Origin: Stenotrophomonas sp. NA06056
Lineage (GTDB): Bacteria; Pseudomonadota; Gammaproteobacteria; Xanthomonadales; Xanthomonadaceae
Assembly: GCF_013364355.1 (NCBI RefSeq)
Contig: NZ_CP054931.1
Span: forward strand, 2,542,001-2,606,000
DNA: 64,000 bases
Direction of reading: 5' to 3'
The notes below the pieces were generated by a model. That model did not search any database, was not told where the DNA came from, and saw only the letters and a list, made by a program, of their open reading frames with translations. The position numbers and the translations under genes are program-made. Below, in pieces: positions 1 through 8,673 of the stretch (position 1 is its first letter; each line of letters begins with the position of its first letter).

Positions 1-2420
1 GAGCCGATCGGCACCATCTCGCCACGATCATTGCGGGTCCGCAGCTTGCCGATGTCCTCGACGCTGTCACGGAACTGGCCATCGGCCTGTGCGATCACCT
101 GCCAGGTACGTCCGAACTGGTTGAAGTCGTTGACGTACGCCGAACCCAGATAGGTCTGCAGCGTGTCGAACAACTCGGTCAGCTGTACGCCTTGGGCCTT
201 GGCCTTGACACGGTCCACCTCGGCATCCAGCTGCGGCACGTTGGCCTGGTAACTGGTGATCGGGAAGGCCATGCCCGGGGTCTGCGCAACCGCGCCCTGC
301 ATCGACTGCACCGCGTTCTGCAACGCGCCATAGCCGAGGTTGCCACGGTCCTGGATGAACATCTGGTAGCCGTTGCCGTTACCGAGGCCGAGGATCGGCG
401 GCGGCATCATGGCAAAGGCGAACCCTTCCTGCAGGCCTGCGATCTTCTGGTTGATCTCCGCATTGATCTGCGCGGCGGTACGGCCATGGCGCTCGCTGAA
501 GGGCTTGAGCGGAATGAACGCGACACCGGTGTTGGGCGTGTTGGTGAACTGCAGGGCATTCAGGCCCGGGAACGAAATGGTGTGGGCCACACCGTCAGTT
601 TCCTGGGCGATCTTGGCGACCTTGCGCAGCATTTCATCGGTACGCGCGATCGACGAACCCTCCGGCAGCTTCACACCAGCGATCAGGTACAGCTTGTCCT
701 GGGTCGGAATGAAGCCCGGCGGCACCAGCTTGAAGATGAAGCCGGTACCGACCAGCAGCACCGCGTACACCACGAACACCGCACCACGACGGCCGAGGAT
801 CTTGGACACGCCACGCTCATACTTTTCCGAGCTGGACTTGAAGAAGCGGTTGAACGGACGGAACACCCAGCCGAACAGACGGTCGATGATGCGGGTCGGG
901 GCATCCTTCGGCGCGCCGTGCGGCTTGAGCAGGCGGGCGGCCAGGGCCGGCGACAGGGTCAGCGAGTTGATCGCCGAGATCACCGTGGAAATGGCGATGG
1001 TGACCGCGAACTGCTTGTAGAACTGACCGGTGACGCCCGACAGGAACGCCATCGGCACGAACACCGCACACAGCACGAGCGCGATGGCGATGATCGGCCC
1101 TGACACTTCGCGCATCGCCTGATGCGCAGCGGCCAGCGGCGTCAGGCCTTCTTCGATGTTGCGTTCAACGTTTTCCACCACCACGATCGCGTCATCGACC
1201 ACGATGCCGATGGCCAGCACCAGGCCGAACAGGCTCAGTGTGTTGATCGAGAAACCCAGCAGGTACAGCGCGCCGAACGTACCGACGATCGACACCGGCA
1301 CCGCGATGAGCGGGATGATCGAAGCACGCCAGGTCTGCAGGAACAGGATCACCACCAGCACCACCAGCGCGATGGCTTCCAGCAGGGTGGATACCACGGC
1401 CTTGATCGAGTCGCGCACGAAGATGGTGGTGTCATACACCGCTTCGTACTTCACGTCGGCCGGCATGGTCTTCTGCATCTCGTCCATGCTGGCCATCACC
1501 GCATCGCGGATCTCCAGCGCGTTGGCGCCGGGGGCCTGGAAGATGCCGATACCTACCGCGTTCTTGCCATCCAGCTGCGAGCGCAGGGTGTAGTCGCCGG
1601 CACCCAGTTCGACCCGAGCCACGTCCGACAGCCGCACCACTTCACCGTCGGTGCCGCTCTTGAGCACGATGTCACCGAACTCCTGCTCGCTGCGCAGGCG
1701 ACCCTGGGCATTGATCAGGGTCAGGAACTGGCTGTTGGGCATCGGCTCGGCGCCGAGCTGACCGGCCGAGACCTGCACGTTCTGCTCACGCATGGCACGC
1801 ACCACGTCACTGGCGGTCAGGCCGCGCGCAGCAACCTTGTCCGGATCCAGCCAAGCGCGCATGGCGTAGTCGCCACCGCCGAAGATCTGCGCATCACCCA
1901 CGCCCTGGATACGTGCCAGCGCATCCTTGACGTGCAGGCGGGCGTAGTTGCGCAGGTACAGGGTGTCGTACTTGCCGTTGGGCGAGGTCAGGTGCACCAC
2001 CATCAGGAAGGTGGGCGACTGCTTCTGGGTGGTCACGCCTTGCCGGCGCACGTCCTCGGGCAGTCGCGCCTGGGCCTGGGCGACACGGTTCTGCACCTTC
2101 ACTGCCGCTTCGTCCGGGTCGGTGCCCGGGCGGAAGGTGATGGTCATCTGCAGCACGCCGTCCGAACCGGCCACCGACTTGAGGTAGATCATGCCCTCAA
2201 CGCCGTTGATGGCCTCCTCCAGCGGGGTGGCTACGGTTTCGGCGATCACCTTGGGGTTGGCGCCCGGGTAGACCGTGCGTACGACCACCGACGGCGGCAC
2301 CACTTCGGGGTACTCGCCGATGGGCAGCATCGGGATCGAGATCAGGCCGGCGGCGAAGATCACGATCGACAGCACCGCCGCGAAGATCGGCCTGTCGATG
2401 AAGAAACGGGAAAAGTCCAT
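1..2420 (-). CDS. smeW: RND multidrug efflux pump, inner-membrane transporter (SmeW/MexF-like), partial
   Basis: Proton-driven inner-membrane transporter of a tripartite efflux pump. The ORF begins MDFSRFFIDRPIFA, the usual HAE1-RND start in which TM1 follows at once. About 806 codons are visible and the window start removes the C-terminal quarter. The TM4 proton-relay pair is present as Asp409-Asp410 in IVVDDAIVVVENV. It follows the adaptor gene by 127 bp on the same strand and belongs to one operon with it. The family is firm from sequence. The name smeW rests on the LysR-SDR-adaptor-pump order known for S. maltophilia smeVWX and on MexF-like sequence; smeU2 and smeX should lie beyond the window. 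Confidence 0.85.
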   Translation of the reverse strand, partial: MDFSRFFIDRPIFAAVLSIVIFAAGLISIPMLPIGEYPEVVPPSVVVRTVYPGANPKVIAETVATPLEEAINGVEGMIYLKSVAGSDGVLQMTITFRPGTDPDEAAVKVQNRVAQAQARLPEDVRRQGVTTQKQSPTFLMVVHLTSPNGKYDTLYLRNYARLHVKDALARIQGVGDAQIFGGGDYAMRAWLDPDKVAARGLTASDVVRAMREQNVQVSAGQLGAEPMPNSQFLTLINAQGRLRSEQEFGDIVLKSGTDGEVVRLSDVARVELGAGDYTLRSQLDGKNAVGIGIFQAPGANALEIRDAVMASMDEMQKTMPADVKYEAVYDTTIFVRDSIKAVVSTLLEAIALVVLVVILFLQTWRASIIPLIAVPVSIVGTFGALYLLGFSINTLSLFGLVLAIGIVVDDAIVVVENVERNIEEGLTPLAAAHQAMREVSGPIIAIALVLCAVFVPMAFLSGVTGQFYKQFAVTIAISTVISAINSLTLSPALAARLLKPHGAPKDAPTRIIDRLFGWVFRPFNRFFKSSSEKYERGVSKILGRRGAVFVVYAVLLVGTGFIFKLVPPGFIPTQDKLYLIAGVKLPEGSSIARTDEMLRKVAKIAQETDGVAHTISFPGLNALQFTNTPNTGVAFIPLKPFSERHGRTAAQINAEINQKIAGLQEGFAFAMMPPPILGLGNGNGYQMFIQDRGNLGYGALQNAVQSMQGAVAQTPGMAFPITSYQANVPQLDAEVDRVKAKAQGVQLTELFDTLQTYLGSAYVNDFNQFGRTWQVIAQADGQFRDSVEDIGKLRTRNDRGEMVPIG

Positions 2421-2547
2421 GGAAGAATTCCTGGAAAAGGCCGTCGGCGGGCAACAGCCGCCCTGCCCCTCGCCAATCTGGCGAAGGCAGTGACGGCTGC
2501 CGCTGGCACCGGCAGCTAAGCGGGTACGCGAATCAGGAGACGGCGGA

Positions 2548-3780
2548 TCAGTGGTTCAGTGCGGCAGTTGCATCGCGACCCGGCGCCGGCGCAGCGGTGG
2601 GCTGCATCGCCACCGCCTTCGCCTGCACCGGCATACCGGGCATGAAGACTTTCTGCACGCCATCGATGATCACCTTGTCACCGGCGGCCAGACCCTGCTC
2701 AACGATGCGCAGGCCTTCGGCGGTGCGGCCCAACTGGATGTCGCGGCGCTGGGCCTTGCCATCCTTGTCGACCACGTAGACGTACTTGCGGTCCTGGTCG
2801 GTCAGCACGGCCTTGTCGTCGATCAGCATGGCCTGGAACTGGCCGCTGCCGAGCAGCTGCACGCGGGCGAACAGGCCCGGGGTGAACTGGCGGTCGGCGT
2901 TGTCCAGCAGCGCACGGACGCGGATGGTGCCGGTGCTGCGGGTCACCTGGTTGTCGAGGAAGTCGACCTTGCCCGTGTGCGGATAGCCTTCTTCGCCGGA
3001 CAGGCCGACCTTCACCGGCAGCTCGCTGTCGCGCTCGCTCGGGCGTTCGCCCTTGCGTGCCATCTGCGCATACCGCAGGAAGGTGCTTTCGTCGGCATCG
3101 AAGTAGACAAACACCGTATCCAGAGAGACCAGCGTGGTCAGCACGCTGGCGCTGTCGCCGGCGGTGACCAGGTTGCCGGCGGTGACCATCGCGCGACCGG
3201 CACGGCCGTCGATCGGCGCACGCACCTTGGTGAACTCCAGGTTGAGGCGGGCTGCATCCAGGGCGGCCTGCGCAGCCTGCACTGCCGCACCGGACTGGTC
3301 GGCGGCCGCGCGACGCTGTTCAGCCGTCTCGGTGGAGATCGCCTGCTGCTCGGCCAGGCGCTTGGCGCGCTCGGACTCGCTGCGGGCCAGGGTGGCCTGG
3401 GTGCGTGCACGGGCCAGTTCGGCGTTGGCGCGATCGTACTCGGCCTGGTAGCTGCGGGCATCGATGGTGAACAGGACGGCGCCCTTCTTCACTTCTTCGC
3501 CTTCAACGTAGTTGACCTTGTCGATGTAGCCGGACACGCGGGGGCGCAGTTCGACGCTCTGTACGGCCTCGACGCGACCGCTGAAGTCGTCCCACTGGCT
3601 GACCTGCTTGAGCAGCACGGGGGCGGCGCTGACCTGCGGCGGGGGCGGTGCGCCAGCTTCTTCGGCATGGCCACCGCTGCAGGCAGCCAGGACGGCGGCA
3701 GCGAGGATCGACACGCCAGCCATCGCCAGGCGATGACGGAAACGATGTGGAGTGGTGTTGGGGGAAGTCATGGCATGCAT
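2548..3780 (-). CDS. smeV: RND efflux periplasmic adaptor lipoprotein (SmeV-like)
   Basis: Membrane-fusion protein that would link the RND pump to an outer-membrane channel. It is 410 aa with an N-terminal signal and lipobox ending AAACSGG (Cys about 34). A barrel-sandwich/lipoyl half (RPRVSGYIDKVNYVEGEEV) follows, then an alpha-hairpin rich in Ala, Arg and Glu (about 110-170) and the returning half KVRAPIDGRAGRAM. A second in-frame ATG lies 9 nt downstream at 3771, so the start is uncertain by three codons. It sits 85 bp after the SDR gene and upstream of the pump gene. MexE/SmeV is the closest family by sequence character; exact naming is inferred from the cluster. Confidence 0.85.
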   Translation of the reverse strand: MHAMTSPNTTPHRFRHRLAMAGVSILAAAVLAACSGGHAEEAGAPPPPQVSAAPVLLKQVSQWDDFSGRVEAVQSVELRPRVSGYIDKVNYVEGEEVKKGAVLFTIDARSYQAEYDRANAELARARTQATLARSESERAKRLAEQQAISTETAEQRRAAADQSGAAVQAAQAALDAARLNLEFTKVRAPIDGRAGRAMVTAGNLVTAGDSASVLTTLVSLDTVFVYFDADESTFLRYAQMARKGERPSERDSELPVKVGLSGEEGYPHTGKVDFLDNQVTRSTGTIRVRALLDNADRQFTPGLFARVQLLGSGQFQAMLIDDKAVLTDQDRKYVYVVDKDGKAQRRDIQLGRTAEGLRIVEQGLAAGDKVIIDGVQKVFMPGMPVQAKAVAMQPTAAPAPGRDATAALNH

Positions 3781-3865
3781 CCGTACGGAGGGGTGGTACA
3801 GCTATTTGAGAATTGCTATCAACTTTTTTCGGCGGCGTATCCTGCGACCTCAACCAAGGTCGAGG

Positions 3866-4636
3866 TCAAGCAACGCCTGCGGTATCGCGCCACAGCGGCG
3901 GTATTTCCAGATGCAGCAGGCCGCGTGGCAGTTCGGCATCACTGCTGTCGCAACGGACGATGGCGCGGTTGTCGCGGCAACCGTCGAGCAGGGAGACCAC
4001 GCGGCGGCCGACCAGCAGCGAACTCGGCCATTCGATGCAGGCGTTGGCAGCGTTGGCCGGGGTGCAGACCGGGCTGCACACTTCCAGCATCTGCGCGCGC
4101 ACACCTACGGCCTGCGCTTCCTGGTGCACCACCTGCGCGTACATGCGCATCGCCGCCGCGGTGATCGAGCTTTCGCCGTAGCCCGCCCACGGCTTGACCG
4201 CCGCCGGGCTGCCGATCATCACGTAGCGGCGTGCATGCACGTTGTCCTGCAGCAGCGGCAGCAGGTGACGCACCGCATGCACGTGCGGCATCAGATCGGC
4301 CTGCATCGCGCCGAGCAGTTCGTCGCCGTTGCGATCGACCACACGGCCGCGCCGATACGGGCCACCCACTGCGGCGATCACCGCCGCCAGCGGGCGCGGA
4401 CGCTGCGCGATGCGCTCGGCCAGCGCGCGTGCCGAACCGTCATCACTGAGCGAGCCCAGCATCGTCTGCAGGCCCGGCTCATCGGCGAACTGCTCGTGCA
4501 GCGCAGCCAGCCGGCCCGGATCGCGGCCGACCACCAGCACCGGGCTGCCAGCCTCCAACAGTGCGCCAACCACGCCCTGGCCAACGGCACCGGTGCCGCC
4601 CAGAACCAGGACTTCGGGCGTCAGCATCCCATTCAC
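3866..4636 (-). CDS. smeU1: SDR-like NAD(P)-binding protein of the efflux operon (SmeU1-like)
   Basis: Rossmann-fold protein of the short-chain dehydrogenase type, 256 aa. The cofactor loop reads LVLGGTGAVGQG near the N terminus, and a serine strand (VMIGSPAAVKPWAGYG) stands where the catalytic Ser/Tyr should be. The usual YxxxK is not intact: after GYG the sequence runs ESSITAAAM without the lysine, so the enzyme may be atypical or non-catalytic. The start is GTG at 4636, overlapping the TGA of the upstream small ORF (GTGA); an internal ATG lies at 4627. smeVWX is known to carry SDR-type genes smeU1 and smeU2 within the operon, and position and regulator agree with smeU1. Confidence 0.75.
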   Translation of the reverse strand: MNGMLTPEVLVLGGTGAVGQGVVGALLEAGSPVLVVGRDPGRLAALHEQFADEPGLQTMLGSLSDDGSARALAERIAQRPRPLAAVIAAVGGPYRRGRVVDRNGDELLGAMQADLMPHVHAVRHLLPLLQDNVHARRYVMIGSPAAVKPWAGYGESSITAAAMRMYAQVVHQEAQAVGVRAQMLEVCSPVCTPANAANACIEWPSSLLVGRRVVSLLDGCRDNRAIVRCDSSDAELPRGLLHLEIPPLWRDTAGVA

Positions 4637-4860
4637 GGGACATTTCCTCCCAAATCCGGGATAGTCCCAATTCGGCGCAGTCGGTCACCCTTGTGCGGAA
4701 CCAGACGGATGGCGCCGCCACGCTGCTGACGCATGGGCGCGGTAAACTCACGAAAGTCCTTGTGCACCAAGGAACTCGGACGGGCTTCGACGGTCATCGC
4801 CAGGTCCAGGGCGTTCTGGCCGGCGTTCCGGAGTCGGGCAAGAATGTTGCGCAGGCTCAT
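4633..4860 (-). CDS. Small basic protein, first ORF of the efflux operon, unknown function
   Basis: A 75-codon ORF beginning MSLRNILARLRNAG. An ATG at 4860 is preceded by a good GGAG ribosome-binding site. Its TGA overlaps the GTG start of the SDR gene by four bases, the arrangement expected for translational coupling. The product is Arg-rich, with no signal peptide, no membrane segment and no motif I recognise. It would be the leader gene of the smeU1-V-W operon, directly downstream of the shared regulatory gap with smeRv. It could be a real small protein or a translated leader that sets expression of smeU1. Support is the RBS and the overlap only. Confidence 0.5.
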   Translation of the reverse strand: MSLRNILARLRNAGQNALDLAMTVEARPSSLVHKDFREFTAPMRQQRGGAIRLVPHKGDRLRRIGTIPDLGGNVP

Positions 4861-4910
4861 GGCGGACGGGCTCCAATTAACGAATGGCGCCACGATAGAC
4901 CTCAAACCCC

Positions 4911-4945
4911 TACTTGATTAGTCCTGATTAAGGGGAATAATCATC
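4911..4945. promoter_or_regulatory. AT-rich divergent operator/promoter region between smeRv and the efflux operon
   Basis: An AT-rich island in otherwise GC-rich DNA. It holds TGATTA at 4915-4920 and again at 4925-4930, one helical turn apart, plus the inverted copy TAATCA at 4938-4943. LysR regulators usually bind such half-sites in the gap between their own gene and the divergent target, so this is the likely SmeRv binding region. Inference from position and repeat symmetry. Confidence 0.5.
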
Positions 4946-5007
4946 CCGTCCCCGGTCCAATCGTTCTGTCACGATTGCCCCATCCCCGACGTCCAGGATC
5001 CCTGACC

Positions 5008-6039
5008 ATGTCCCACGATCTCAACGAGACGCTGATCTTCGTCAAAGTGGTCGAGCAAGGCAGCTTCATTGCCGCTGCCAAATCGCTCGGCCTGCCCAAG
5101 ACCACGGTCAGCCGCAAGGTGCAGGAACTGGAAACGCGCCTCGGTGCGCGCCTGCTGCACCGGACCACGCGCCGCCTCGGACTCACCGAGGCCGGCTCGA
5201 TCTATCACGAGCATTGCCAGCGCATCGCACGCGAGCTTGAAGAGGCCGAAAGCGCGGTAAGCCAGCTGCAGTCCGGCCCGCGTGGCTGGCTGCGCTTCAC
5301 CGTGCCCTATTCCATAGGCATCACCTGGATCGCACCGCTGCTGGGCCAGTTCCATGCGCAGTACCCGGAGATCCGCCTGGACATGCACATGGGCAACGAG
5401 AAGCTGGACCTGATCGCCGGCGAGGCCGATCTGGCCCTGCGCGTAGGTGCCCTGCCCGATTCCAACCTGGTGGCGCGCAAGCTCGGCAGCCTGCGCACGC
5501 AGGTGTTCGCCAGCCCGGCCTACATCGAACGCTACGGCGAGCCGCTGCATCCGGAAGAGCTGCAGTTCCACCGCATCCTGGCGATGCGCAAGCCGTACCA
5601 CACGGGCAATTCACCACGCTTTACCTGGCAGCTGGGCGAGAACGGCGGCGAACTGCGCGACTTCCCGGTGACGCCGCTGATGACCGCCAACGACATGTCT
5701 GCGCTGAACGGCGCGCTGGTGTGTGGCGAAGGCCTGCTGTTGACCGGCGACGTGATGGCCAAGCCGTTCGTCGAATCGGGCATGGTGCGCCGCGTGCTGG
5801 CTGGCTGGACCGGGCCGGAAGTGGATTTCAACGCGGTGTTCGCCGGCGGCCGCCTGGTCTCGCCGAAGGTGCGCGCGTTCGTCGATTTCCTGGTGGAGAA
5901 GCTCAACTTCGACGCCAACTACATGCTTGCGCAGTGCCCCGGTGCAAAGCTGGCGCAGCAGCAGAAGGAACAGGAAGAAGCGGCATTGGCCAGCAGCGGC
6001 AAGCGGATTCTGGAGAAGGTCGCGGCTTCCGCGGCATGA
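5008..6039 (+). CDS. smeRv: LysR-family regulator of the efflux operon (SmeRv-like)
   Basis: Transcription factor of 343 aa. The N-terminal winged helix-turn-helix (LNETLIFVKVVEQGSFIAAA, then KTTVSRKVQELE) is followed by a periplasmic-binding-like effector domain from about residue 90. The ATG at 5008 is chosen because it gives the standard LysR N terminus. It is divergent from the efflux operon, the usual place for a LysR activator. Codon 266 is GGC (Gly), in RRVLAGWTG. From memory of the literature, Gly266 of SmeRv is the residue changed in smeVWX-overexpressing quinolone/chloramphenicol-resistant isolates. That match supports the identification and suggests an unmutated regulator here. The C-terminal tail after about 300 is charged and variable. 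Confidence 0.8.
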   Translation: MSHDLNETLIFVKVVEQGSFIAAAKSLGLPKTTVSRKVQELETRLGARLLHRTTRRLGLTEAGSIYHEHCQRIARELEEAESAVSQLQSGPRGWLRFTVPYSIGITWIAPLLGQFHAQYPEIRLDMHMGNEKLDLIAGEADLALRVGALPDSNLVARKLGSLRTQVFASPAYIERYGEPLHPEELQFHRILAMRKPYHTGNSPRFTWQLGENGGELRDFPVTPLMTANDMSALNGALVCGEGLLLTGDVMAKPFVESGMVRRVLAGWTGPEVDFNAVFAGGRLVSPKVRAFVDFLVEKLNFDANYMLAQCPGAKLAQQQKEQEEAALASSGKRILEKVAASAA

Positions 6040-6047
6040 TCGAGGAT

Positions 6048-6070
6048 ATCCACGCATGGCGTGGATCTAC
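6048..6070 (-). repeat. SMAG-type (GTAG) REP element
   Basis: Reads GTAGATCCACGCC...GTGGAT on the minus strand, a palindrome with a GTAG head. The TAG of the head is the stop codon of the LysR gene to its right. Confidence 0.9.
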
Positions 6071-6963
6071 CCAGGCCGCTGTGCGAGCACATGCTCCACC
6101 AGCGCGCGCAGCTTCGGCTCAGCCTGGCGACGGCTGGGGTAGTACAGGAAGAAGCCCGCGAACCGCGGGCAGAACGCATCCAGCAGAGACACCAGTTCGC
6201 CGCGCTGCAGCCAGGGACGCCAGGTCTCTTCCATGCCGATGGCCAGCCCTGCGCCGGCCAACGCCAGCCTGAGCATCACACCCATGTCGTTGCTGGTGAT
6301 TTCCGGCTGCACGTCCGCGCTGAACTCCCGGCCACGCTCTTCGAATTCCCAGCGATAAGGTGCCCTGCCCGGCGCACTGCGCCAGCCGATGCAGCGATGG
6401 GCAGCCAGCTCGCGGGGATGGGCAGGCAGCACGTGTGCGTCGCGATAACCCGGTGAGCACACCACGAGCTGACGCTGCCGCGCTGATACCGGCACGGCGA
6501 CCATGTCCTGGGCGATGACTTCCCCCAGCCTCACGCCGGCATCGAAGCCTGCACCGACGATATCGAACGCTTCGTCGGTGACGGTGATGTCCAGCTGCAG
6601 CGCTGGATAGCGTGCGGCGAAACTGGCCAGCATCGGGCCGGCCAGGAACGCCTCGGCAATGGAGGACACAGCAAGCCGCAGCTGCCCGGAAACGGCAGCC
6701 TGACGGCGCACGCTGGCCTCCAGCGCATCGTCCAGTTCCGCCAGTGCTGGCCTGATCGAAGCCAGCAGCGCCTGACCGGCGTCGGTAAGGCTGACACTGC
6801 GGGTAGTGCGCAACACCAGGGCAGCGCCCAGCGACTGCTCCAGTTTGGCGATGGTCTGGCTCACCGCCGAACGGGTCACCCCCAGTTGTTGGGCCGCGCC
6901 GGTGAAGCTGGAACAGTCGGCCACCCGCTGGAAGACAGCCAGGGCATTCAGATCGACGGCCAT
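6067..6963 (-). CDS. LysR-family transcriptional regulator
   Basis: A 298-aa LysR protein: helix-turn-helix at about 18-37 (SFTGAAQQLGVTRSAVSQTI) and an effector-binding domain from about 90. It is divergent from the SDR gene at 7083 with a ~120-bp shared gap, so it probably controls that gene. The sequence resembles the large group of regulators paired with SDR oxidoreductases in proteobacteria; no ligand can be assigned. Its stop codon TAG lies inside a GTAG repeat, so the last codons were probably set by repeat insertion. Confidence 0.88.
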   Translation of the reverse strand: MAVDLNALAVFQRVADCSSFTGAAQQLGVTRSAVSQTIAKLEQSLGAALVLRTTRSVSLTDAGQALLASIRPALAELDDALEASVRRQAAVSGQLRLAVSSIAEAFLAGPMLASFAARYPALQLDITVTDEAFDIVGAGFDAGVRLGEVIAQDMVAVPVSARQRQLVVCSPGYRDAHVLPAHPRELAAHRCIGWRSAPGRAPYRWEFEERGREFSADVQPEITSNDMGVMLRLALAGAGLAIGMEETWRPWLQRGELVSLLDAFCPRFAGFFLYYPSRRQAEPKLRALVEHVLAQRPG

Positions 6964-7082
6964 TGGTTAGAAACCCTGAACAAGGTGATCAGCGGTCGCC
7001 ATCTTATCGCGACAAGGTGTGCGGTCTACCGTGGCTGCACCGGGCACGACCCGGCATTCCCCAACCCTTCAGAGACACCGCC

Positions 7083-7808
7083 ATGACCCCTTCCCGAACC
7101 ATTCTGATCACAGGCGCCTCCAGCGGCATCGGCGCCGGTATCGCCCGCTCCCTCGCTCGACCCGGCGCACGCCTGGTGCTGGGGGCCCGCCGAGTGGACC
7201 GTCTGCAGGCACTGGCCGACGAACTGCGCCAGCAAGGCGCTGACGTGCGGGTTCACGCACTGGATGTGACCCAGCGCGCGCAAGTCGAGGCGTTCGCCGA
7301 CGCCGCGCGGCAGCACTTCGGCTCGATCGATGTGATCGTCAACAATGCCGGTGTGATGCCTTTGTCCCGGATGGCGTCGCTGAAGGTGGAAGAATGGGAC
7401 CGGATGATCGACGTGAACATTCGTGGCGTGCTCTACGGCATCGCTGCCGTGCTGCCCGGCATGATCGCGCAGCGCAGTGGGCAGATCATCAATATCGCCT
7501 CGGTGGGCGCATTGACCGTGTCGCCGACGGCGGCGGTGTACTGCGCGACCAAGTACGCCGTGCGTGCGATTTCCGAGGGCCTGCGCCAGGAACACCGCGA
7601 ACTGCGGGTGACCTGCATCCATCCTGGCGTGGTTGAAAGCGAGTTGGCCAACAGCATCACCGATCCCGCCGCTGCCGAGTTGATGGTCGGCTACCGCGCC
7701 ATTGCGCTGCAGCCGGATGCGATTGGGCGCGCGGTACGGTTCGCCATCGAGCAGCCGGCCGATGTGGATGTGAATGAGATCGTGGTGCGGCCTGTCGCGA
7801 CGATGTGA
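7083..7808 (+). CDS. Short-chain dehydrogenase/reductase (classical SDR)
   Basis: A 241-aa cytosolic NAD(P)-dependent oxidoreductase. It has the cofactor motif TGASSGIG near residue 10, the NNAG motif, Ser before the active-site strand, and an intact Tyr153-x3-Lys157 (YCATK). The C-terminal part (HPGVVESELANSI) is typical of YdfG/clavaldehyde-dehydrogenase-like SDRs. The start at 7083 gives a normal MTPSRTILITGASSG N terminus. The divergent LysR gene next door is the likely regulator. The substrate cannot be told from sequence. Confidence 0.88.
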   Translation: MTPSRTILITGASSGIGAGIARSLARPGARLVLGARRVDRLQALADELRQQGADVRVHALDVTQRAQVEAFADAARQHFGSIDVIVNNAGVMPLSRMASLKVEEWDRMIDVNIRGVLYGIAAVLPGMIAQRSGQIINIASVGALTVSPTAAVYCATKYAVRAISEGLRQEHRELRVTCIHPGVVESELANSITDPAAAELMVGYRAIALQPDAIGRAVRFAIEQPADVDVNEIVVRPVATM

Positions 7809-7832
7809 GCGGTTGGCCCAGCGTCTGGCAAA

Positions 7833-7850
7833 TACCGACCTTGGTCGGTA
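7833..7850. repeat. Perfect palindrome TACCGACC..GGTCGGTA
   Basis: 18-bp inverted repeat just after the SDR gene. It resembles the CCGACC/GGTCGG REP variants elsewhere in the window and may also act as a weak terminator. Confidence 0.55.
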
Positions 7851-7886
7851 GCGTTGGGAAAAGCTGCGAACGGAAGCGCTATCGGC

Positions 7887-7910
7887 GTGCCGGGCAAGCC
7901 CGGCACCTAC
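7887..7910 (-). repeat. SMAG-type (GTAG) REP element, GCCGGGC variant
   Basis: Minus-strand reading GTAGGTGCCGGGC followed by GCCCGGCAC; GTAG head and palindromic arms as in other copies. Confidence 0.8.
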
Positions 7911-7941
7911 AAAAAATGCCGCCTGCAAGGGCGGCATTTTC
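7911..7941. terminator. Bidirectional rho-independent terminator between convergent genes
   Basis: Stem AAAATGCCGCC (7913-7923) pairs with GGCGGCATTTT (7930-7940), with A and T tracts on either side. It serves the SDR gene (+) and the OmpA-like gene (-). Two further hairpins follow at 7943-7959 (TTCCGGC/GCCGGAA) and 7964-7982 (AATAACGC/GCGTTATT); the last overlaps the OmpA-like stop codon. Confidence 0.85.
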
Positions 7942-7977
7942 GTTCCGGCTGCGCCGGAACAGCAATAACGCTGCGCG

Positions 7978-8673
7978 TTATTGCTTCAGCGGAATCACGC
8001 GGATCTCGACGCGGCGGTTCTTAGCGCGGCCGGCATCGGTGCTGTTGTCGGCAATCGGATACGACTTGCCGGCGCCCAGGGTCTCGATGCGCACGCTCTG
8101 CACGCCCTGGCCGATCAGGTATTGCGCCACCGAATCAGCACGTTCCTTGGACAGACGATTGTTGACCGCGTCGCTGCCGATGCTGTCGGTGTGACCGACC
8201 ACTTCGATCATGGTCTGGTTGTAATCGCGCAGGGTGCCGGCCACGCCGTTGAGCGAGCCGTAGAACTGCGGCTTCAGGGTCGACTTGCCGAAGTCGAAGG
8301 TGATGCCGTCCGGCAGGTTCAGCATGATGTTGTCGCCCTGGCGCTGCACATCGATGCCGGTGTTGGCGGTGCGCTCGCGCAGCGCGCGCTCCTGGCGATC
8401 CTGGTATTGACCCACGGCGGCGCCACTGAGCGCACCGATGCCCGCGCCGATCAGCGCATGCTGGCGACGTTCGGTCGCGCTGTCGCCGGTCAGCAGGCCA
8501 GCGGCCACGCCGATGGCGGTGCCGATCAGGGCGTTGCGGCCGGTGCGGTTCTGCTGCTCGGTCGGGTTGCCGTACTGGTCGCTCTGCACATAGGAGCCGC
8601 CGGTGGCGCAGGCCGACAGGACGGCCGCGCTCATCAGGGCCAGTGCGACGTTGCGGGTGGTGTTGCGGATCAT
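7978..8673 (-). CDS. OmpA-family outer-membrane lipoprotein (YiaD-like)
   Basis: A 231-aa lipoprotein anchored in the outer membrane that binds peptidoglycan. The signal peptide ends in the lipobox LSACATGG. A glycine-zipper segment follows (about 45-95: NALIGTAIGVAAGLL, ALIGAGIGALSGAAVG). The C-terminal OmpA domain (about 115-225) has the TFDFGKSTLKP and GHTDSIGSDAVNNRLSKERA signatures of the diaminopimelate-binding fold. The order glycine zipper plus OmpA domain is that of YiaD and related envelope lipoproteins. It is monocistronic, convergent with the SDR gene, with a strong terminator downstream. Confidence 0.9.
   Translation of the reverse strand: MIRNTTRNVALALMSAAVLSACATGGSYVQSDQYGNPTEQQNRTGRNALIGTAIGVAAGLLTGDSATERRQHALIGAGIGALSGAAVGQYQDRQERALRERTANTGIDVQRQGDNIMLNLPDGITFDFGKSTLKPQFYGSLNGVAGTLRDYNQTMIEVVGHTDSIGSDAVNNRLSKERADSVAQYLIGQGVQSVRIETLGAGKSYPIADNSTDAGRAKNRRVEIRVIPLKQ

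Noticed and set aside
2551-4164. 537-codon ORF opposite the efflux adaptor and SDR genes
   Set aside because: Shadow ORF spanning two real genes and their gap; no recognisable domain or ribosome-binding site.
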